Positions 8,309 through 16,486 of a stretch of 63,252 nt of DNA are shown here, one piece after another (within the stretch, counting starts at the first letter, position 1; each line of letters opens with the position of its first letter). The DNA lies in contig NZ_BMMH01000031.1 of NCBI RefSeq assembly GCF_014645735.1, positions 1 through 63,252 on the forward strand, in the 5' to 3' direction. The notes below the pieces were generated by a model. It was not told the origin of the DNA. It made no database searches and saw only the letters and a list, made by a program, of their open reading frames with translations. This DNA comes from Nocardia jinanensis (GTDB lineage Bacteria; Actinomycetota; Actinomycetes; Mycobacteriales; Mycobacteriaceae). Both the position numbers and the translations under genes were made by a program.

Positions 8309-8325
8309 GATGACAATCGTTTTCG
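8309..8325 (-). promoter_or_regulatory. Zur-box-like operator for the L28-L33-S14-S18 operon
   Basis: The sequence atgacaatcgttttcg is close to the actinobacterial Zur consensus tgaaaatnattttca. It lies 27 bases upstream of the L28 ATG, in the divergent promoter region. Confidence 0.65.
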
Positions 8326-8361
8326 ACAACGACGGATCCACACTGTAGCGTGTGCGCCGTC

Positions 8362-8379
8362 GTAATTGAAAATCATTAC
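8362..8379 (+). promoter_or_regulatory. Zur-box-like operator for the CobW/L31/L32 operon
   Basis: gtaattgaaaatcattac has the palindromic ends gtaat and attac and a core close to the Zur consensus. It lies immediately upstream of the Shine-Dalgarno sequence of the rightward gene, where a bound repressor would block transcription start. Confidence 0.65.
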
Positions 8380-8392
8380 CGAAAGGGTAGTG

Positions 8393-9742
8393 GTGTCCCA
8401 TTCCGCACAACTCCCAGAAGACATCGCCTCCGGTGACCGTCGTACGCCCGTCGTGGTGGTCGCGGGCCTGCACGGTGATCCGGCCGGTTCCGCCGGCCTC
8501 GTCGCGGGCGCGCTCGGCGCGGCCGCGGGCACGGTGGTGGTATGCCATGACCTGGCCGAACTCGGAGAGGGAATCGTGCGCCGTACCGTCCACCACGGCG
8601 GCACGGTGACGGTTTCGGTGCACGAACTCGCACACGGCTGTGTCTCGTGCACGCTGAAGGCGGACCTCCTGCCGCTGCTGTGCACCCTCGCGGCCCGCGA
8701 TTCGGTGGACCGGATCGTGCTCGCCCTGGATCCGGCCATCGAAGCGGAGTCGGTATGTCAGGGGATCGCCGAGGTGGTCGTCGCCGGTGTCGTCGGCCGG
8801 GTCGACGGCCCGGCCGCCCGTGACGTCCGCGTCGCAGCCGTCCTCACCGGTCTCGACGCGCGTACGTGGCTCGCGTCGGCGACCGGAGACGAGGCGCTGG
8901 ACGAACTCGGCTGGGCGTGGGCCGACGACGACCGCACGATCGCCCAGCTGGCGGTCGGGCAGGTCGACTTCGCCGACGCCCTGGTGATCACCGGAAGCGA
9001 GGCCGTGGACCCCCTGGAACGGGCCCGTCTCGGAGCGGTCCTGGCCCGGCTGGTTCCACTCGCCCCGGCGCTGTGGGCCCCGGCGGAGGCGGCGATCACG
9101 CCGGATGCGGTCGAGAACTTGCTGAGGCGTATTCCGGCCGGGTCACGTCGTGGGCGGGTTTTCGACGCGCATGCCCCGCTGCTGCGCGGTCAGCCGCCGC
9201 TCGGCCCGGAATGCGGTGTGGAACTGGTCGAATTCGCCTCGCGCCGGCCCTTTCACCCCGAACGCCTGCATCAGGCGCTGGATGCCCTGCTCGAGGGCGT
9301 GGTCACCGCGCGCGGGCGGGTATGGCTGGCGACCCAGCCCGATGAGGTCGTCCGGCTGGAGTCCGCCGGCGGTGGACTGCGGATCGGCGGTGCGGGCCGC
9401 TGGGTGGCGGCCATGACGCCCGACGAGCGCGCCGAGGTGGAGCCGGAACGGTCGGCTATGGCCGGGTTGCGCTGGGACGACCGCTTCGGTGACCGCGACA
9501 GCTCGCTGGTCGTGCTGGTCCACACCGCCGACCCGGACGAGATCCGGGCGGCGCTGGACCGGGCCCTGGTCGACGACGCCGAACTGAGACTGGTGGAGCG
9601 GGCACCGCGGCAGGTGGCCCGCTGGCCCGATCCCTTCGGTGAACGGCATACCGATCCGTGCGATCCGGAAGAACCGCATCCGGCCGCCACCGGCGAGGGC
9701 CGGGGCGGCGATACGGGCGAGCGCGCCCGGAAGGAGAAGTGA
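8393..9742 (+). CDS. mrf: CobW-family protein, Mrf-like (ribosome hibernation factor recruiter)
   Basis: A 449-residue CobW/COG0523-type protein with the signature HGCVSCTL (Cys 83 and 86) and a C-terminal CobW domain (RPFHPERLHQALDAL, later VVLVHTADPDEIRAAL). The usual N-terminal GxxxxGK[ST] nucleotide loop is missing; in its place stands AGLHGDPAGSAGL. The family signature GCxCC reads GCVSC. Both features recall mycobacterial Mrf, which lies with the zinc-free ribosomal genes and brings the hibernation factor to ribosomes under zinc starvation. GTG 8393 is preceded by gaaaggg (8381-8387); a TTG start at 8366 would lie inside the Zur box and is rejected. The stop overlaps the L31 ATG. Confidence 0.75.
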   Translation: MSHSAQLPEDIASGDRRTPVVVVAGLHGDPAGSAGLVAGALGAAAGTVVVCHDLAELGEGIVRRTVHHGGTVTVSVHELAHGCVSCTLKADLLPLLCTLAARDSVDRIVLALDPAIEAESVCQGIAEVVVAGVVGRVDGPAARDVRVAAVLTGLDARTWLASATGDEALDELGWAWADDDRTIAQLAVGQVDFADALVITGSEAVDPLERARLGAVLARLVPLAPALWAPAEAAITPDAVENLLRRIPAGSRRGRVFDAHAPLLRGQPPLGPECGVELVEFASRRPFHPERLHQALDALLEGVVTARGRVWLATQPDEVVRLESAGGGLRIGGAGRWVAAMTPDERAEVEPERSAMAGLRWDDRFGDRDSSLVVLVHTADPDEIRAALDRALVDDAELRLVERAPRQVARWPDPFGERHTDPCDPEEPHPAATGEGRGGDTGERARKEK

Positions 9743-10011
9743 TGAAAGCCGATATCCATCCCGACTACCACCCGGTGGTCTTCGAGGACGCGAGTACCGG
9801 GACCCGGTTCCTGACTCGTTCCACGGTCACCGGTGAGCAGACTGTCACCTGGACCGACGGTAATACCTATCCGCTGCTGGTGGTCGACGTCACCGCCGAC
9901 TCCCACCCCTTCTGGACCGGCGCGCAACGCCTGCTCGATACCCAGGGCCGGGTGGAGAAATTCGAACGCAAATACGGCAAACGTGCCGTCCGGTCCCGGA
10001 AGGAGCACTGA
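9742..10011 (+). CDS. rpmE2: 50S ribosomal protein L31 type B (zinc-independent)
   Basis: An 89-residue type-B L31 protein (MKADIHPDYHPVVFEDASTG, SHPFWTGAQRLLDTQGRVEKF). It contains none of the CxxC residues of type-A L31. ATG 9742 overlaps the upstream stop (TGATG) and has aaggag nearby. It is the middle gene of the rightward zinc-stress operon. Confidence 0.96.
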   Translation: MKADIHPDYHPVVFEDASTGTRFLTRSTVTGEQTVTWTDGNTYPLLVVDVTADSHPFWTGAQRLLDTQGRVEKFERKYGKRAVRSRKEH

Positions 10012-10012
10012 G

Positions 10013-10186
10013 ATGGCGGTACCCAAGCGGCGGATGTCGCGGTCCAATACCCGTAGCCGCCGGTCGAACTGGAAGGCGACGCCGCCGGACCTGGTCCCGG
10101 TCACGGTGGACGGTGTGGTGCACAGGGTGCCGCGGCGCCTGGTCGGGGCGGTCCGGCGCGGCCTGCTGGATCCGAAACGCCGGTGA
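10013..10186 (+). CDS. rpmF2: 50S ribosomal protein L32, zinc-independent paralogue
   Basis: A 57-residue L32 protein (MAVPKRRMSRSNTRSRRSNW, VDGVVHRVPRRL). It lacks the four zinc-binding cysteines of canonical L32. It starts one base after the L31 stop, with aggag at 10001-10005. It completes a set of six alternative ribosomal proteins split over two divergent operons. Confidence 0.95.
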   Translation: MAVPKRRMSRSNTRSRRSNWKATPPDLVPVTVDGVVHRVPRRLVGAVRRGLLDPKRR

Positions 10187-10422
10187 GATGTCAGGCCCCC
10201 TAGATGCGAAAAAAGGGCGGGGGCAGGCTCATCCGACAGCGAAGTGGGGCGGGCGAAACTGTTCAAGCTAATGTTCGGCAACTATGATCATGGCCTTCAC
10301 CTCGTGATATCGCATGCTGTGCGATTGCGGGCCGATGACGGGTGGGATGCCGCTCTTCCGGACCGGCGTGCGGTGATCTGCGAAAAAACTTGCCGGACTA
10401 CTGCTTCACCGGTCCGTACCGA

Positions 10423-10800
10423 TTATCCTCGTGCGTGAGGGCGGGTCTCCCAGAGATGGGAGACCCGCTCATCGCCACTTCCGAGGGCTTTCGCCCCGGT
10501 CTCCGCGGGTAGTTCTGCCTGCTCACGCGTATCGCATTCCGCCGAAAGCGCCTGCGCCATATCGCCCACCTGTCGCAGTAGCGCCAGGGCGAGCGCGGCC
10601 GGAAGCAGCAGCAGCGAAACCGGCCACGGCAGTTCGACCCGTTCGGGCTGATCCGCCCGGGCCGCGAGATCGGCCACCGTGGCTTCCATTTCGCTGATCT
10701 CCACCCGGAGCTCGGCCACCTCGGAGCGCAATCCGCGCATCTGCGCCCACAGTTCGCGCAGCAGCTTCTCTTGATCGGACAGCACGGTATCGGCGTCCAC
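10423..10800 (-). CDS. Coiled-coil single-span membrane protein
   Basis: About 125 residues. An N-terminal heptad-rich segment (EKLLRELWAQMRGLRSEVAELRVEISEMEATVADL, quoted here in pieces: EKLLRELWAQM, LRSEVAELRVEI, EMEATVADLAA) predicts a coiled coil. It is followed by one hydrophobic span (PVSLLLLPAALALALL). GTG 10800 is the most likely start; a TTG overlapping the previous gene's stop is possible. It is the last gene of the extended conservon and is likely anchored with its coiled coil in the cytoplasm. A perfect 11-bp inverted repeat overlaps its last codons, so the exact 3' end deserves caution. No family recognised. Confidence 0.55.
   Translation of the reverse strand: MDADTVLSDQEKLLRELWAQMRGLRSEVAELRVEISEMEATVADLAARADQPERVELPWPVSLLLLPAALALALLRQVGDMAQALSAECDTREQAELPAETGAKALGSGDERVSHLWETRPHARG
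10441..10468 (-). terminator. Hairpin overlapping the end of the conservon operon
   Basis: gcgggtctccc and gggagacccgc form a perfect 11-bp stem with a six-base loop. It falls inside the last codons of the coiled-coil gene rather than after them. It probably acts as a terminator for the leftward operon. Confidence 0.5.
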
Positions 10801-10805
10801 CCGGA

Positions 10806-11714
10806 TCAACGCGCTGGTTCGGGCAGGGGCTGAGCCCGTTGCGCAAGCGCGGCCGCCGCGTTGGGCCGAGCGGCCGGCCGGCCCTGCTCGCCAGGTTTCG
10901 GTGCCCCGCCGCCCCCGGCCGCGGGATCGCCGCCGGCGGTCCCGGTCGGGCTCACCCGGGGTGTCGGGTCGGGGCGATCCGGGGCCACCAGGACCGCGGT
11001 GATCGGAACGGCCAGTGCGAGCAGGCCGACGGCGAACATGGGGAATGCGTAGCCGAACAGTTCCATTCCCTGCGCGAGTTCGGCGTCGGGGTCGAACCGG
11101 AACTCCAGGGCGGCGATACCGGTGAAGTAGAAGACCGCCACCCCGGCTCCGAACATCGCGATCGACCCCACCCGGGCCGCCGGGAAACGGAACCGCTGGA
11201 ACAGGAACACACATAGCGAAGAGGCGGTCACCGCGATCACGATCGCGATCACGAAGAGCCACGGGGTCACCGATACCGAACCCTGGATTTCGACCGAGGC
11301 GAGCTGCAGCCACAGCATGATCCCGAAGCCGACTCCGAGCGCGCCGGCCGCGTTCACCATGCGCTTCACCTGGAACTCACGACCGGCCAGCAGCAGCCCG
11401 AGGAAGACGGCGGCGACGGAGAACACCAGGGAAAGCGTCAGATCCGAGATGTCGTAGCGCAGGATGCGGCCCGGAATGGATACGCCCAGCAGTGAGACCG
11501 TACTGGCCAGCCACACTCCGATACCGCCGATCGAGACGGCGGCGGCGGCGATCCACACCGGCCGGAACCGCACCGAACGACGGCCGTTCACCGCGCAGGC
11601 CAGACCCACGAACATCCCGACCGCGGACACCCCGAAGGTGAGCAGGGTCAGCCAGTAGCCCATCGTGAACAGATCGACGGTCTCGACCGTTTCCGCGGCC
11701 AGCACCTCAACCAT
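10806..11714 (-). CDS. Seven-helix MHYT-like membrane sensor lacking the MHYT histidines
   Basis: A 302-residue protein with seven predicted helices (residues about 18-43, 50-80, 92-110, 117-142, 148-172, 181-202, 218-242) and a Pro/Ala/Gly-rich cytoplasmic tail. The three helix pairs keep the spacing of MHYT domains: G-x-G-(I/V)...G(I/M)AAL-like motifs, and the ILRYDISDLTL element after the first. At each site where the family has M-H-Y-T this protein has other residues: AST near 70-72, WLQL near 135-138 and FYFT near 195-198. MHYT domains are proposed to bind copper through these His and Met residues, so metal sensing in that manner looks lost. The start ATG 11714 overlaps the small-GTPase stop by eight bases. 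Confidence 0.65.
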   Translation of the reverse strand: MVEVLAAETVETVDLFTMGYWLTLLTFGVSAVGMFVGLACAVNGRRSVRFRPVWIAAAAVSIGGIGVWLASTVSLLGVSIPGRILRYDISDLTLSLVFSVAAVFLGLLLAGREFQVKRMVNAAGALGVGFGIMLWLQLASVEIQGSVSVTPWLFVIAIVIAVTASSLCVFLFQRFRFPAARVGSIAMFGAGVAVFYFTGIAALEFRFDPDAELAQGMELFGYAFPMFAVGLLALAVPITAVLVAPDRPDPTPRVSPTGTAGGDPAAGGGGAPKPGEQGRPAARPNAAAALAQRAQPLPEPAR

Positions 11715-12339
11715 GCCGGGCGACTCCCTCGTATTCCTTGGTCTTCAGGCGGTTGATCGCGTATTCGGTGACGGCGGCCAGTGACTGCCGGACCTCTTTC
11801 GCGTCGCGGGCGTCGATATCCACGATCGGTACACCCTCGCGTACCGACAGCGCCTCGCGGAGCTCGGCCATCGCGAACCGCGGTGAGTTCGGGAACCTGT
11901 TGACCGCGATCAGGAACGGCAGATTCCGCGCTTCGAAGAAATCGACGGCCGCGAAACTGTCCTCGAGCCGGCGGGCATCGACCAGCACCACCGCGCCGAT
12001 GGCGCCTCGGATGAGGTCGTCCCACATGAACCAGAACCGGCGCTGGCCCGGGGTGCCGAAAAGGTACAGGGTCAGGTTGCCGGGCAGGATGATACGGCCG
12101 AAATCCATTGCGACCGTGGTGGTCTGCTTGTCCGGCGTATCGTCCAGATTGTCGACGCCGTCGGAGAAGCTGGTCACCATGGCCTCGGTGCGCAGCGGCA
12201 CGATCTCCGATACCGCTCCCACGAAAGTGGTCTTACCCGCGCCGAATCCACCGGCGACGACGATCTTGGTCGACGCGACGCGGGTATCGGTCTCCGCCGC
12301 GCCACCACCCTGGGTGTTGCTAAAGGGCTCGGAGTCCAC
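11707..12339 (-). CDS. Conservon small GTPase (CvnD type)
   Basis: A 210-residue Ras-like GTP-binding protein. Walker A is GGFGAGKTT (about residues 31-39), the switch II / G3 region is LFGTPGQRRF and the G4-like segment is AVNRFP. CvnD proteins are the output G proteins of actinobacterial conservons, working with roadblock and DUF742 proteins downstream of a membrane sensor kinase. Its start overlaps the end of the DUF742 gene by 20 bases, typical of these operons. Confidence 0.9.
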   Translation of the reverse strand: MDSEPFSNTQGGGAAETDTRVASTKIVVAGGFGAGKTTFVGAVSEIVPLRTEAMVTSFSDGVDNLDDTPDKQTTTVAMDFGRIILPGNLTLYLFGTPGQRRFWFMWDDLIRGAIGAVVLVDARRLEDSFAAVDFFEARNLPFLIAVNRFPNSPRFAMAELREALSVREGVPIVDIDARDAKEVRQSLAAVTEYAINRLKTKEYEGVARHG

Positions 12340-12829
12340 GCAATGTCCTCTCCATCAGCGACCGGCGTTCGTCGTAACTCGCCTGCTCGGTCAAAGTCGA
12401 ATGCACTCGCAAATTGCCGTCCACAACGAGGTCACCGATGACGACGCGGACCATACCGAGCGAGCGATCGAGATGTGCGGCGATTTCGGCGACCGACAGC
12501 TGGTGAGTTCCGAGCCGGAGTATCTCGGCTCGGATGTCACCGGACGGCCAATCGAATTGTGCATGATAGGAGATGGTTTCGATAACCGCCTCCATCGGGA
12601 GATCGACTGCCGGCTGGGTCCGGCCGGAGGTGAGGGCGTACGGGCGGACGCGTCCGGCCCGGCGTGGGTTTTTCGGCTGCGCAGGCGCGTCGAACCGATA
12701 GGCACCGGTGTTGTACTGCGACGAACCGGGTCCGAAGTTCTGTGCGCCGGGACCGTAATGCTCTGCGCCGGGGCCGAATCCGGGCCCACCGGTGTTGTAA
12801 TCGGGCATACCTTGGCCGAATTGGGACAT
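12320..12829 (-). CDS. DUF742 protein (CvnC type)
   Basis: A 169-residue protein. A Gly/Pro/Tyr-rich N-terminal region (about residues 1-50, with repeats like GPGAEHYGPGAQNFGPG) precedes the DUF742 domain: RVRPYALTSGRTQP, LRLGTHQLSVAEIAAHLDRS and GMVRVVIGDLVVDGNL. A winged-helix fold is known for the family. Start ATG 12829 lies six bases after the roadblock gene's stop. It is a standard conservon component between roadblock and GTPase genes. Confidence 0.9.
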   Translation of the reverse strand: MSQFGQGMPDYNTGGPGFGPGAEHYGPGAQNFGPGSSQYNTGAYRFDAPAQPKNPRRAGRVRPYALTSGRTQPAVDLPMEAVIETISYHAQFDWPSGDIRAEILRLGTHQLSVAEIAAHLDRSLGMVRVVIGDLVVDGNLRVHSTLTEQASYDERRSLMERTLRGLRAL

Positions 12830-12834
12830 GGCGT

Positions 12835-13242
12835 TCAGACGGTGGATCGGGCAGTTGCGCTGACGACCGAACCCACGCGGTCGACCAGCAGGGCCATCTC
12901 GTAGCCGATCCGGCCGATATCGTGCTGCTTGTTGGCGAGTACCGCGATATGAGAGCCGTTGCCGACGCTCATCACCAATAGGTAGCCGCGCTGCATCTCC
13001 ACGATCGACTGCATCACCTTGCCGCCGTCGAACAACTGGGCCGCACCCGTGGAGAGGCTGGCCAGGCCCGCGGTCACCGCGGCGAGCTGTTCGGCGCGGT
13101 CGGCGGGCAGATGGGGGCTGACAGCCTGCAGCAGACCGTCCGCGGAGACCAGGACGGCATGGGAAACACCCGGAACGTCCCGGGTGAATCTGGCGACCAG
13201 CCAGTTCAGGTTCTCGTCCGTGCTGCTCTTCGGGTCGGTCAT
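12835..13242 (-). CDS. Roadblock/LC7 domain protein (CvnB type)
   Basis: A 135-residue roadblock/LC7 protein: NWLVARFTRDVPGVSHAVLV, SADGLL, GGKVMQSIVEMQRGYLLVM and SVGNGSHIAVLA. Roadblock proteins regulate small GTPases such as the one two genes downstream. The start overlaps the kinase stop by four bases (ATGA). Confidence 0.92.
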   Translation of the reverse strand: MTDPKSSTDENLNWLVARFTRDVPGVSHAVLVSADGLLQAVSPHLPADRAEQLAAVTAGLASLSTGAAQLFDGGKVMQSIVEMQRGYLLVMSVGNGSHIAVLANKQHDIGRIGYEMALLVDRVGSVVSATARSTV

Positions 13243-16058
13243 GCAAGCCCTCCGTCATTGTTCTGCGCGTCGGCCCGCCCAGTGCGGACCCCGCTCAGGT
13301 GTCTGGTCAGATTGCTCCGGATCTCCGTGGGATCCCGCGGGGCCTCGTCTTCGACGGGGGCCAGCCCACCGGGTACGAGCTGCGCACCCGGCCGGCGGAT
13401 GGGAAGCCCGTTCGCGGTCTTGGAGTCCGAGCTCGGCCTGGCCGCGTCCTCGGCTGCCAGCCAGCCGATATCGGCGGGAGTGGTCCAGTCCTGGCGCGGC
13501 TGCTCCTGCGTGGTTGCCGGCTCGACCAGCCATTCCGACACCATACGCTGGTATATCGGGGTGGGGGTTTCGCCGCCGACCGGTTGCAGCCGCGAGGCGG
13601 TGGTCGTGGTCGCCACTGGTTCGTTCCGGCGTGGTTCGGAGCGGCCGAAGGGATCCTCGTAGTCCATACCCGGGCGGCGGATCGGTAGTCCGGAGCGGGC
13701 CGTGAGCGCGGGTGGCTCCGGTTCGGTGACCGACCGATGTTCGGTGGGCGCCGGGAAATCGACCGGCGGCGGGAACGATTGGGTCTTGTAGGTTTCCGAC
13801 CACAATCCGGTCGGCGAATCCTCGGTCGGAGGTGTCTCGGGGACCGGATCGAAAGCTGAGAAGGTGTCTCGGGTTCCGCTTCCGTCCGAGGTGTTCCCGC
13901 CCAGCCCCAGCGGGGCGGGCGTGGCCGGGCGGCGTTGCGGCAATCCGGTGGACGTGGTGCCGAAACCGGAGGTCGACGGAGCCTGGGTGAGCGGGCGCAC
14001 CGGGGGGAGATCGGTCCGCGAGGACCACGAATCCGAGGACGGCAGATCGGGTACCGGCGTCAGCTGCCGCGGGGCGGGCGGCTCCTGGAGCTGCGGCAGG
14101 TGCTGTAGATGTGAGGTCTGCTGCAACTGCGGTGGCGATGCCATGGACGGGCCTGCGGTGAGGATGCTCGAATTGTCGGGCCCGGTGTCGGGCGAGACCA
14201 GCAGACCCGGCAGGTGCAGGCTGGCGGTGATCCCGGGCTGCTGCGCCATGGTCGACGTACGGCGCAGGCCCACGGTGATCTGATGCCGTTTGGCGAGCCG
14301 TCCGACGACGAACAGGCCCATCCGGCGGGCGGTTTCGATATTGATCTCACCACCGGAGGCCAGCCGGGCGTTCGCGGCCTGTAGATCCTCGTTGGCCATA
14401 CCCAGTCCGCGGTCGGTGATCTCGATGAGGTATCCACCGTCGACCGCGCGGGAGACGGTCACCGCCACCGGCGTATTGGGCGGGGAGTACCGCAGCGCAT
14501 TGTCGATGACCTCCGCGAGCAGGTGTTCGATATCGACCGCGGGTTCACCGGCGACGACACCATCGGGCACATGTCCGATCTCGACCCGCTGATAGTCCTC
14601 GACCTGGGAAACCGCACTCCACAGCATATCCGAGAGCGGGACCGCCTCGAGCTGGCCGCGGCGCAGCGGAGTGCCGGCGATCACGAGCAGGTTGTCACCA
14701 TTGCGCCGCATCCGGGTGGCGAGATGGTCGAGCCGGAACAGACTCTGCAGCCGCTGCGGATCGTCCTCGTCGTGCTCGAGTTCCTCGATGATACCGAGCT
14801 GTTGTTCGACCAGCGATTGGCTGCGCCGGGACAGGGTTTCGAACATATTCCCGATCTGCACGCGCAGACGGGCCTGTTCAGCGGCGAGATTGAGGGCCTG
14901 CTGGTGCATTTCGTCGACCGCTCGGGCGAGCTGGCCGATCTCCTCGGTACCGTGGACGCCGACCGGTTCGATCTCCGGGGTATCGGCGCCGCCGCGGACC
15001 CGTTCGAGCTCCTCGGGAAGACGCACATGGGCCACTTCGAGTGCGTCCCGGCGCAACCGGCGCACCGGGACGACCAGGGTCCGGGCGACCGCGAGCGCGA
15101 GGGTCAGACCACCCAGCAGGGCGGCGATGAGCAGCGCGGTCTCCCGCAGTGCGCTGTTCTGTGCGGAGACGGTCGCATGATGCAGCGCACCGCTGATGGT
15201 GGCCGTCAGCTGGTCGGTGGTGACCTGGTAGGCCTGGGAACTGGTGTCGAGGGATTCCAGCGCGGCCGGATCGGTCATCGCGCCCTGGGTGCCCTGGCTG
15301 AAGATCGCCAGCCGGGTCTGCACCGCGTCCAGCAGCGGCCGCATATTGCCGGTCACGTCCGGCATGATCTGCCCGTATTGGTGGATCATGGTGAGTTCGG
15401 CGCCACCGGAGGTGAGTATCCGGGCCCGCATCGCCGGGTTGTCCTCGGCGGTGGGGGAACTGATCACCAGGCGCTGCGCGGTCAGCGACCGGCGTGCGTT
15501 CTGGATGGCGCTCACCTGCAAGAAGTAGCGCTGGATCGAGAGGTCCTCGACGGTGGGCGATTGGGCGAGCGCATTACCGATCCGGACCGCGATCTCGTCG
15601 GCCTGGTCGCCGACCATGGCGGGGGAACCGTTGCTGAGTCCGCTGCGCATGGTGCTGCCGAGGGTCAGCGCCGAAGAGAGTTCGCGGGAGACCCCGGGCC
15701 GGATCTGATTGGAGTCCAGTGCCCTTTCCAGGGCCTCATGGGCTGTGTCGAACCCGGCGAGGGCCGCGGTGGCCTGCGGTGCCCTGTTGTCGGCCCAGCC
15801 GGCGGTCGCTGTCACCGCCAGGTGTTCGGCGGCGGCGTTGTAGCCGACGATGGGTCCGATGATGCGGGACTGCTCGGTCGCGGCCTCGAGTTGTTCCAGG
15901 GTGCGCAGCTCGTTGTTGATCCGTAGCACCGCGAAAAGGGTGGCCAGGACGACCGGCAGGACCAGGACGATGCCGACCTTGCGGGTGACCGACCAGTTGG
16001 ACAGGCTGAATTGCCACGGTCGCGGTGTTTCCATCCGCCTCTGTCGCCTCCGCATCAC
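13239..16058 (-). CDS. Conservon sensor histidine kinase (CvnA type)
   Basis: A 939-residue membrane kinase. TM1 is at about residues 28-47. An extracellular nitrate/nitrite-sensor-like helical domain fills 48-305, followed by TM2 at about 308-332, a HAMP linker, a long coiled coil and an ATPase domain with AEVIDNALRYSPP (N box) and ITDRGLGMANEDL (G box). About 290 residues of disordered Pro/Ser/Thr-rich tail follow, with repeated GLPIRRPG motifs. GTG 16058 and ATG 16055 are both possible starts; aagagg lies just upstream. It heads the conservon, so it should sense an outside signal and signal through the roadblock, DUF742 and GTPase proteins. The ligand is unknown. Confidence 0.88.
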   Translation of the reverse strand: MMRRRQRRMETPRPWQFSLSNWSVTRKVGIVLVLPVVLATLFAVLRINNELRTLEQLEAATEQSRIIGPIVGYNAAAEHLAVTATAGWADNRAPQATAALAGFDTAHEALERALDSNQIRPGVSRELSSALTLGSTMRSGLSNGSPAMVGDQADEIAVRIGNALAQSPTVEDLSIQRYFLQVSAIQNARRSLTAQRLVISSPTAEDNPAMRARILTSGGAELTMIHQYGQIMPDVTGNMRPLLDAVQTRLAIFSQGTQGAMTDPAALESLDTSSQAYQVTTDQLTATISGALHHATVSAQNSALRETALLIAALLGGLTLALAVARTLVVPVRRLRRDALEVAHVRLPEELERVRGGADTPEIEPVGVHGTEEIGQLARAVDEMHQQALNLAAEQARLRVQIGNMFETLSRRSQSLVEQQLGIIEELEHDEDDPQRLQSLFRLDHLATRMRRNGDNLLVIAGTPLRRGQLEAVPLSDMLWSAVSQVEDYQRVEIGHVPDGVVAGEPAVDIEHLLAEVIDNALRYSPPNTPVAVTVSRAVDGGYLIEITDRGLGMANEDLQAANARLASGGEINIETARRMGLFVVGRLAKRHQITVGLRRTSTMAQQPGITASLHLPGLLVSPDTGPDNSSILTAGPSMASPPQLQQTSHLQHLPQLQEPPAPRQLTPVPDLPSSDSWSSRTDLPPVRPLTQAPSTSGFGTTSTGLPQRRPATPAPLGLGGNTSDGSGTRDTFSAFDPVPETPPTEDSPTGLWSETYKTQSFPPPVDFPAPTEHRSVTEPEPPALTARSGLPIRRPGMDYEDPFGRSEPRRNEPVATTTTASRLQPVGGETPTPIYQRMVSEWLVEPATTQEQPRQDWTTPADIGWLAAEDAARPSSDSKTANGLPIRRPGAQLVPGGLAPVEDEAPRDPTEIRSNLTRHLSGVRTGRADAQNNDGGLA

Positions 16059-16446
16059 GATCGACCTCTTTTTGGTGCGTGGCCGTTTCAGTTATGATTC
16101 ACTGCACACCGAACCAACCGGAGGTCTAGTTTTTACCGATCGGAACATACCGTGCATGTTAGCGGTCGGCAATCGGGGCGTTCAGACGGTTATACCGCGA
16201 ATAAAGCGGATGGGGAACAGGTTTCGTGGGATATCACAGGTCGGTAATGACTCATCCGGTTATCGGATGAATCGCCTGGTCAAGGCACCTGCGACGTGGA
16301 GCGCGCCGATCACATCCGTATTAGGCCGACCGTCCGGTTCCTTCCCGCGACAGGGAAGTTCTGCTCGCTATTCGACGCTCCCACGATCCGGCTCCGGGAA
16401 ACCGCCGGCGAAACCGGAGGTCAGCGGACTCGCGGCGCGGCGGGCC
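16059..16446. other. Divergent promoter region between conservon and mprAB
   Basis: About 390 bases with no supported gene. It must hold the promoters of the leftward conservon and the rightward mprA. It is less GC-rich near 16080-16250 (for example gtctagtttttaccgatcgg), as expected of a promoter region. Confidence 0.6.
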
Positions 16447-16464
16447 CTCTCAGTAGCCTCTCAG
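16447..16464 (+). promoter_or_regulatory. MprA-box-like direct repeat upstream of mprA
   Basis: Two ctctcag repeats begin at 16447 and 16458, 11 bases apart and about 20-40 bases before the mprA start. MprA in mycobacteria binds loosely conserved direct repeats ending in CTCAG and regulates its own operon. The same arrangement occurs before pepD. Confidence 0.6.
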
Positions 16465-16486
16465 TCGCGGCCGTCAAACTGGTGTG

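Noticed and set aside
8366..8392. TTG 8366 as the start of the CobW-like gene
   Set aside because: It lies inside the Zur-like operator and before the Shine-Dalgarno sequence; GTG 8393 (or 8390) is better.
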